Notes under the pieces: generated by a model
The model's database searches: none
What the model was told of the DNA's origin: nothing
What the model saw: the letters and a program-made list of their open reading frames with translations, nothing else
Made by a program: the position numbers and the translations under genes
Origin: Adiantum capillus-veneris
Lineage: Eukaryota; Streptophyta; Polypodiopsida; Polypodiales; Pteridaceae
Reading direction: 5' to 3'
DNA: 64,000 nt
Assembly: GCA_014529385.2 (NCBI GenBank)
Contig: CM043958.1
Coordinates: 92,876,741 to 92,940,740, forward strand
In this document: piece by piece, positions 57,051 through 64,000 of the stretch
Layout of the letters: each line of letters opens with the position of its first letter
How positions within the stretch are numbered: position 1 is the stretch's first letter

Positions 57051-57465
57051 AACATCTTGTATCCTTTCTTTAGCTAGTGCGTCTGCCTCTTGATTTTCTG
57101 CTCTGGGAATGTGGAAGAGTCTTACCGCTTCAAACTTCTTCAGAAGGTCCTTAACTTGGCGAAGTTGACCAAGTAAAACCTGATTCTTGCACTCCCAGGT
57201 GCCATTTATCTGCCTTATCAAAAGCAAAGCGTCGCCGAATACATTCAAGCGCTGAATTTTTTGTGAAATACATTGTTCCAGCCCAAGGATTAGGGCTGCA
57301 TATTCTGCCTCATTGTTAGAGTGGGAGTGTGATAACTGCCCTATGGAGAATACTCTTTCCTGCTGTTCATTGAAAATGACCATGCCTGCTGCAGACTGAT
57401 TCATTGTTCTCTTGTATGCTCTGTCAAAGAAAAGAGAGTGAGCTCTCTCTAGCTTAGGGCTCTCT
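57051..57465 (-). pseudogene. Second, archaeal-type RNase H of the Tat element
   Basis: LFFDRAYKRTMNQSAAGMVIF (first Asp), HSNNEAEYAALILGLE (Glu), NVFGDALLLIRQING (Asp) and IPRAENQEADALAKERI (last Asp) give a complete D-E-D-D set over about 130 residues. It lies between the ordinary Ty3 RNase H and integrase. This extra domain is a known feature of the Tat clade. It is the best-preserved part of this Pol. Confidence 0.83.
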
Positions 57466-59013
57466 TTATCTGGTGTTCCTTCCTTTGCTTCCGTGTCGAT
57501 CCTTCAGCTTCTTCTCGTAGTGGCGATGAGTGAGAATTCCTGCTAGACTAGCCCTGGTAGAGTTTTCAAACTCTTGTAGTCTAATTAACCACTTTGAGAT
57601 CCTAGATGAGACATCCATGTGTCGCATTACATAAGGAAAAACCTCTTCCATTGTCAGGATTACAAATGGTCTAGGCAAGAGATAGGAGAGGAATTTCGTG
57701 GTAGCAAACATCAGTGCCAGAACCATGTGTTCTACTTCGGTGAATCCCTTCTCTGATGGGGTCATGACCGACTAGAGAAGTAAATAGGGCGCTTGAAAGA
57801 AGTTTTGGGATCCTTTTGCATTAGTACTGCTCCCAGAGTATCATTTCCCACACTAGGGTTCACATAGAATGGCTCGTCCACTTGGGGGGTGAAATAGTGG
57901 GAAGCTTAGATAGGACTTGCTTTACCTCAGTGAACTGTTGTTCATTCTCTTCACTCCATGAGAAAACATCCCTTTGGGTGAGTTGTTGTAGGGGAAGGAC
58001 CACTTGAGATAGCAGGTGAATGAACCTGCTTAAATATCTTACCTTCTGAAGGAAAGAAACCAACTGCTTGGCGGTGGTGGGAGATGATAAAGATACTAGA
58101 GCTTGAATTTTGCTAGGGTCAGCCTCGATTCCTTTTGCTGAAATTACATGACCAAGGAGAGTGACCTTGCTCTCACCAATGTGACACTTTTCCACGTTGA
58201 GTTGGCCACTAGGGTTTGTAGCCTGGTTAAGCCATCATAGACTTTGCTTAGATGAAGGGCTCGTGAGCTATAGATGCAAAAATCATCTATGAAAACCCGT
58301 ATTGATGTTCCAAAGTAGGGTTGGAAAACAAAGGTCACATAGCGTTGAAATGTTGCTGGGGCATTGGTGAGGCCAAATGGCATCACTCTGTAGGCGAAAC
58401 ATCCCCAAGGTGTGATGAATGTTGTCTTCTTCTGATCCTCCTCCGCAATGCTAATCTGGAAGTATCCTGAGTAGCCATCGCATACTGTGTAGCGTTCGTG
58501 ACCTTCCACTTCATTGAGTATTTCGTCCTGAAATGGGAGGGGGAAATGGTCCCTCTTCGTGGCTGCATTGAGAGGTTTATAATCCACACAGACTCTCCAT
58601 TTACCATTTTTTTTTGGTGTGACTACTACTGGGGAGACCCATTCTGAGTCTTCGACAAGGTAGATGAAACCTGCTTGTAGCAAACTCCTTACTTCTTTAA
58701 GTAATGCCTCTTGTTGAATCACTCCAAGTCTTCTGAGCTTCTGTACTACGGGTTTATTGCCTTCCTTGAGTTTTATGTGGTGCTGCACTACTGTAATTCC
58801 TGTGATCTTATCATAGCCATCAATGAACAAAGTAGTGAAGTTGCCTAACATAGAGACATACTCCTTCCTCTCTTCATTGGTTAACTCATTTGAGAGCATT
58901 TTTTGTAGCTTACTTGCATCCTCCAATGACTGCTTACCTGATGGTCCCTCTTCGTTTGTTGAGGTTGCTTCAGATTGTGTTAATCTGTTTGGGTCTTTAA
59001 GAACGACTCCCAT
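57466..59013 (-). pseudogene. Tat reverse transcriptase and Ty3 RNase H
   Basis: RT (59013-58144, then 58195-57860): LLQAGFIYLVEDSEWVSPVVV, KNGKWRVCVDYKPLNAATKRD, CDGYSGYFQISIAEEDQKKT, AYRVMPFGLTNAPATFQRYV and the catalytic VFIDDFCIYS near 58270 (FIDD for YVDD). HVISAKGIEADPSKI and YLSRFIHLLS follow in the next frame. The RNase H remnant (57765-57466) reads FTEVEHMVLALMFATTKFLSY and YVMRHMDVSSRISKW. At least two frame changes break the protein. Confidence 0.87.
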
Positions 59014-59614
59014 TACTTCGATGCTACTGTCACTCCCATCGGTGGTGGTTGTGTCTTCTCCTGAGGTAGACGAGGAGTCACTGGTGGACTCGTCTTCTCA
59101 AGCTCCAAGATCATATTGCACTGCTTCCCAGTCCTCATGTTGTAGAATATGGACTTCCCTTTAGCATCCTTCATCTGGATCATCCCGGTGCTCCAGTCTT
59201 GTTTTGCTTCCATGGCCATAAGCCAAGGCCTTCCAAGAATGATTGGGTAGCCCTCCCTTTGTGTGGCATGACAAAGATGTCTACCTCCACTTCCGTATTG
59301 AATGCTTTTACTCTAACCGCATTTACAATGCCTACGCATTTTACTCTTACATTGTTTGCCATCTTGGCTTGGCAGGGTGCCGGCCTACTTACCTCTAGAC
59401 CTAGATGGTGCATCATCTTTTCACTCATGATGCATATTTGCGCGCCACCATCTATGTAGACGTTTGAAATCCGCTGCCTTTTGATGTGAGCAAGATGTCG
59501 TCGAGATCCCTCCCAGAGATAGCCCCAGCTATCCGTGGTTTTGATTTCCTGGTACTTACCATCTTCGTCCATTGCCTCCTCATTCTGGGTGCAAGGTGGA
59601 GTAATTGGGGCCAC
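59013..59614 (-). pseudogene. Tat protease
   Basis: NVYIDGGAQICIMSEKMMHHLGL (near 59467-59400) holds the retropepsin motif in its DGGA form. VDIFVMPHKGR, and after a frame change LMAMEAKQDWSTG (near 59225), give the second half of the fold. The frame ends and restarts several times. It lies between gag and RT, as usual. Confidence 0.72.
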
Positions 59615-60881
59615 GTTATCTTCAGGCCCTGCATTAACACATCCTGAACTAAGTCATAGGGTTGTGCCTCCTCACCTAGTGAGAAGTCCACTATGTCTAT
59701 CTTCCACCGCGGTTTAGCTGCTTGTTTGCTAGACTCGGCTTTCCCTTTCATTTTCTCTTCCTTTTGAGATGCCTCCTCGTGCCTCGCACGTTTCACTCCC
59801 ATAGCATCCACTTCTTCTACCTTCGCTTTTCCTTTGTGCTTCTCTCGAGCTGACTCTTCTACCTTCGCCTTCCCTTTAGCCTCTAAGCTAATGTCACTCA
59901 CCGCTTGGTTCACCGCAGATGGTGGGGGTAGTGGCGGAATGAGAGGTTGGGGTGGTGGTTGCTGTTGTATAGGTGGTCGCAATATTTGGATTGTTGGGAT
60001 TGGTCCTGGCTGTCTTGGTGGTGGTCTTCCTCTTGGCGGAGAGATCTCATTCTGTCTCCCCCCTCTATTAAAGTTCTGCCTTCTTGAGTGTGGGCAGTAG
60101 TACATTCCATGGCCGTCTTCTCTGCAATTGTAACAGTGGTATTCTGGGTTCTCCCTTCGTTGTCCTCTTCCTTGTTCTGGATTTCTGCCAGATGCATGCC
60201 CTTGCTGCACCAGATGCACAGATAAACTCTCTAGTTGGGTGGTGATGCAACTCAGCAGGTCTTGCTGCTCCTCTGATGTCTCATGTGGTTGGACTCTATG
60301 GTTGGCTGTTGCAGTCACTGGGGTTGGTCGGGCCGAGCTTGTTTCCTCTGACTCGTTTACTCTTGCTTGCATGCGCAGCTTCTTGTCTTTAAGGCGGGCT
60401 ACTTCGACTGCCAACTCATATGTTGCAGGAAACCTTCCCTTCACCTTCTCTCTAAGCGGCGACCATAGACCAGCAATGAAACGGTCCTTCTTCAGGAAAT
60501 TAGGTGCTCCTTTGCCTTCCTCCAGTGTGGCAACCCATCTCTCCCATAGGTCCACAAACTTTGATTCATAGGTGGCGTACTCCAGCAGGCCTGCTTGCTT
60601 TAATTCTGTCAATAGCTGCCATAGCTTCTCCGAGGTTGTGCCTCCACCAAACCTCTTTACAAAAGCAGCCCTTAACACATCCCATGCATTCTTGGTAGCC
60701 TGGGGCAATGCATTGTACCAGGACTTGTCCTCTACTTATGAAAGTAGAGGAAAAATTCTAAGTCGTGAAGTGTGTCATCTTTGTTGGAGACGACACAAGC
60801 AATGTCAAAATCATCCAAAAAGTCGGTGGTGAGATCTTCTCCCTTCTTTCCATTGAACGTGGGGAAAGAAACACTTGCCAT
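59452..60881 (-). pseudogene. Tat Gag
   Basis: I place the start at ATG 60881 (MASVSFPTFNGKKGEDL). An in-frame TAG at about 60735 and a one-base shift interrupt it before WYNALPQATKNAWDVLRAAF, the start of the capsid domain. The long frame to 59452 continues with FVDLWERWVATLEEG, a CCHC knuckle CYNCREDGHGMYYC (near 60135-60094), a Pro-rich stretch and Lys/Glu repeats (KGKAKVEE twice). The protein forms the particle and binds RNA. Confidence 0.82.
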
Positions 60882-61249
60882 GGTGGTGACTTGGGAAATT
60901 ACAAACCTTTTTTTTTTCTTTTTTTTTTTTACATCAACAGCAACTGATCATAGGGGTTTCTTTTAGGGGCGAATGGATAGGCTAAAACAGGATAAAAATA
61001 GAGACATTAAAGGAATGATGGTAATCTAGTATGGGGAGAATGATGGGGTTCGGGGAATTGAGGATTTCTCCTAGTACTGCCGCACCAAATAGGTAGACGA
61101 TCTTCTGTTGTTAGAAGACTTTCCTATCCACATAGATGTTTACATGCATATACTGCAAGAATCTGAACGGGAATGCCATCGGCCCGTTTTCCATTATGCA
61201 CAAAGGGTGAAATACCTACTTACACTCTTACCGTGCCAGTGTTGATGAG
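60882..61249 (-). other. Spacer between extra ORF and gag of the Tat element
   Basis: Non-coding. It contains T-rich runs at 60907-60930 and nothing else I recognise. Confidence 0.5.
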
Positions 61250-62175
61250 TCAGCACATCCACAAGAGGTCGTCACCTTTCATGGGTTCTACCCTTCCTTC
61301 GTTGCTCAGCACGTACGGGGTGATGACGACGCGTCTGACCACTCCCAGTCTCTTGGCTAACAGCAATTGTAGGTAATTTTCGTAATCGGCGTGTTGCATG
61401 AATTCTACTCCATTCAGCTGCAGCTCTCCAGCCCACTGGGTCTCTCCTATGGTAGAGAGCTTCTTCAGAATAAGTTGTACAGGGAGGGGAGGAAGGTCCT
61501 CCACTCGCTTCCCAAAACAGCGAGAGCAGTAGCCGAACCACTCCTCTCTAGGACATGGGAATCTTCTCACCGCTTCTTCTTCTGGATTGTCAAAGTGGAT
61601 TGGTAGCACTCGCATGCATCGTGAAAATCGGTAGGCGACCTTCCGCCGCTTTCCTTCGGGTGACTTCTTCTTTGACAAAGTGGGTACAACCCGGCTCTCT
61701 GAGATTGAAGCACTTGCATGGCCAGATGCTTCTCCCTTTGGGGTCATGTGTTTCAAGGCTAGCCTATATTCTCCTTGCCCTTGGCTCGAGCAGCCCCTTT
61801 AGGCCACCTGGGGGTTTATCTTTGACTGCTGTCTCTTTAGGGAAAAGAGGCCTTACCGTCTGCTCTCCTTCCTTGACGTGAATGACCTCCTTGCGATGAA
61901 TGTCAATGTAGAAGACTTTAGCCCTTCCGCTGCCTTCATTGCTGGCACTCATTCACTGTGTGCCTTGGTTGACAACGGTGATGGCACCTCACCAATCTCC
62001 TGCATGATGCTTTCGATTTATAGTTATAACGAGCGATACGAGATGGAGAATTTACCTCTTGAATGTTGATGACACTACAGCCTGGCAGCAGCACCTCAAT
62101 GAAGGCGGCTAGGGCCTCCTTCGTCTCTTCTTCTTCCGTCCTCCAGTTAGAAAATTCCTTTAGCCACTCATCCAT
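61250..62175 (-). pseudogene. Extra open region upstream of Tat gag
   Basis: Three frames in series: 62175-61936 (MDEWLKEFSNWRTEEEETKE), 61952-61764 (KVFYIDIHRKEVIHVKEGEQ) and 61756-61250 (168 residues, with CPREEWFGYCSRCFGKRVED and YENYLQLLLAKRLGVVRRVV). I do not recognise the protein. Ogre-type Tat elements carry an additional ORF1 of unknown function before gag, and the position here is the same. It may be a broken equivalent. Confidence 0.5.
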
Positions 62176-62229
62176 GATTGATAGTGGGTGTCACTTTCAG
62201 CATTGTAAACTGAAGGGGTCTTAGAAAAT

Positions 62230-62250
62230 CCCTCCTCAGTGGGGGCACCA
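62230..62250 (-). other. Probable primer-binding site of the Tat element
   Basis: On the minus strand TGGTGCCCCCACTGAGGAGG begins two bases inside the 5' LTR. It has the TGG start of a tRNA-complementary site; I cannot name the tRNA. Confidence 0.55.
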
Positions 62251-62252
62251 AA

Positions 62253-62409
62253 TGACGGACGCAAAGCAGACCCGAACCCCGACGGCCTCTAAAACGTCGG
62301 GGGCCGAATGGCTCGCCTCGAGCCTGCCACGATAAAGCAAACAGGGGGCACCACCTAGCTTTGAGCGGCTAGGACGCAAATCCCACGATGATATGAACAC
62401 CGCAAGCCT

Positions 62410-62482
<73 letters not shown>

Positions 62483-64000
62483 ACACTCGCAATTGATAAA
62501 AAACAACCTCGGGGGTGTGAGGGTGAATTATTTTTGCAATATTTACAAAGTGGCATGCCGTGGTGGTAGAGAGGTAGGGGAAAGATATGGTGCAACCTAC
62601 TTGGTGCGTTCTCTAGGGCGACTCAATGACTGCAAATGTTCATTGCCAAGAGCGTGCATACGTGTGTGCATCGACCATTGGAGTCGAGAGATGGGTGTGA
62701 GTCCCTTCACATGGTGCAATTTCCAAGGCAAACCCAACACACAAGACCCTAAACCCTCTCCCCGTGATGGTGATGGTGTCAATCCCTCCCACTACACTCT
62801 ACCCAATGCTTGGTTCCACATAAGTTGCCCCCCGATAGTGACCTCTCAGTGCCAATTTATAGGTGTTGGCTGCTTGGATTATGGTAATCCCAGTGTGGTT
62901 AGGGTAATCTTAATCGGGAGACAAAGCAAGTGGTGGGCCCGGAGTGGTTGACCCTTGCTTTGTTTTGGGGATGGTTATTAAAAGATGGGAATCTCTAGGT
63001 GGGCCTTTGTTATCCTCACCTAGAGAGAGGATATTTACAAAAGGGAAATTTACAATGGCTTGGGTGAAAACTGAAGATAATGGTAAAATAACCTAAAATT
63101 ACTGAGATGGCATCGAGGTTGCGTGTTGCCGGCGAATGGCGAGCTGCCGGTGCGTTGGTGTCGAGCGTACTTCTTTTCGGAGTCGGCCGGGGCATGCCTT
63201 CGGTGCATTTTCTATTTTTGTCGTTGGCAGCGCATGCTTTGGATCCTTCTTCTTCCGTTTGTCGATGTCGTAGGCATTTATGCATGTGTGTATGTATGTA
63301 TGTATGTGTGGGAGCATGTGTGTGTGTATATCTTTTTTTTTGTGGGTGAGTGCGTATATGTATATGTATGTGCGCATGCATGCGTGGGAACACGAGAAAG
63401 GTGGGGGGGTTATATAATGTATATATGTATGTATAATTTATATATTTTTTTTCTCTCTTCTTTCCTGTGGCGGATGGCAGAGTGTTTGCGCATGGTGGAA
63501 GGAGAGGGGGGAGGAGTGTGGTGGGGTGGTGTGTGTGTGTATTTCAACTGCTGCCGAAGGCGAGTGTGTGTGGGTGTGTGGTATGCTACGGACTACGCAC
63601 GAGAGAGTGTGTGTGAGTGAGTGTGTGTGCTGCGGACTGCGCATGGGAGAGAGAGGAGAGGTGGGGGGAAGGTGTGGTGGGGTGTGTGTGTGTGGGTGAC
63701 TGTGTGTGTGGGTGAGGCTGCTGCGGCAAGGCGAGAGAGAGAGAGAGAGAGAGAGAGTTGGCGTGCTGCCACAAGGCGTGAGAGGGAGAGGGGGAGGGTG
63801 AGGGGTGAGGGGATAGAGGGATAGTGTGAGGGAGAGAGTGTGAGGGAGAGTGAGGGAGAGAGGGGGTATGGCGGGGCATGGGTTTGTGTGGGTGAGAGGG
63901 AGAGGGGGAGGGTGGTGTGTCTTGCATGGGCTTAAGGACGAAGGACAACTAAGTCAATGGGGGGGGGGGAATATATCCGCGGGCCGGGGGAAGAGAATGA
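62253..64000 (-). repeat. 5' LTR of the Tat element, truncated by the window edge
   Basis: 1748 bp visible, collinear with 51913 onwards. Compared with the left LTR it has much shorter homopolymers (6 C's against 27 near 62828; 11 G's against 15 near 63959; 5 G's against 34 near 63986) and a shorter CA/GA tract. It carries an extra block, CCTCTAAAACGTCGGGGG, near 62285. No genes. Confidence 0.87.

Overview
This is a repeat-dominated nuclear stretch from a land plant. Plant chromoviruses, a Tat-type Ty3 element with a second RNase H, Ty1/copia elements primed by initiator-Met tRNA, an L1-like LINE and one probable host exon (EXO84-like exocyst subunit) all point there. The nested retrotransposons and very long microsatellites suggest a large, slowly purged genome, as in ferns, gymnosperms or large-genome angiosperms. 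The species cannot be named from this window.

Layout. 1-8503: a decayed plus-strand Ty3 chromovirus whose chromodomain is split by a young, complete Ty1/copia element (1609-7197, 787-bp LTRs, TSD GTGCA, one open Gag-Pol frame). 8504-23565: a decayed copia element (A). Its integrase is split by an 11.1-kb minus-strand element (C, 11104-22207, TSD CTTTG) that carries Gag and a retropepsin but no reverse transcriptase or integrase. 23566-27945: a minus-strand relative of the first chromovirus that has lost protease and RT. 27946-36850: a decayed relative (D) of C, interrupted by a second copia copy (B, about 30150-34999) of the same family as A.

36850-40796 is mostly unassigned, apart from a probable first coding exon of an EXO84-like gene (39246-39419) with a GT splice donor. 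40797-48361 holds two minus-strand LINEs of one family, one with ORF1 and ORF2 and one 5'-truncated. Both end at a long (TC)n tract, and the first carries a 175-bp hAT-like MITE. 48362-51912 holds LTR-like sequence and two opposite-strand retrotransposon fragments. 51913-64000 is a minus-strand Tat-type Ty3 element with LTRs of about 2.2 kb; its 5' LTR runs off the right edge.

How it works together. Nearly everything is mobile DNA that once encoded Gag, protease, RT/RNase H and integrase. Only the copia element at 1609-7197 looks recently active: three LTR differences found by eye and an uninterrupted polyprotein. C and D must have borrowed RT and integrase from another element. The most unusual structures are the repeated 20-24-bp palindromes in the long leaders of both C and D, the W-[IV]-P-K repeats downstream of C's protease, and the (TC)n 3' ends of the LINE family.
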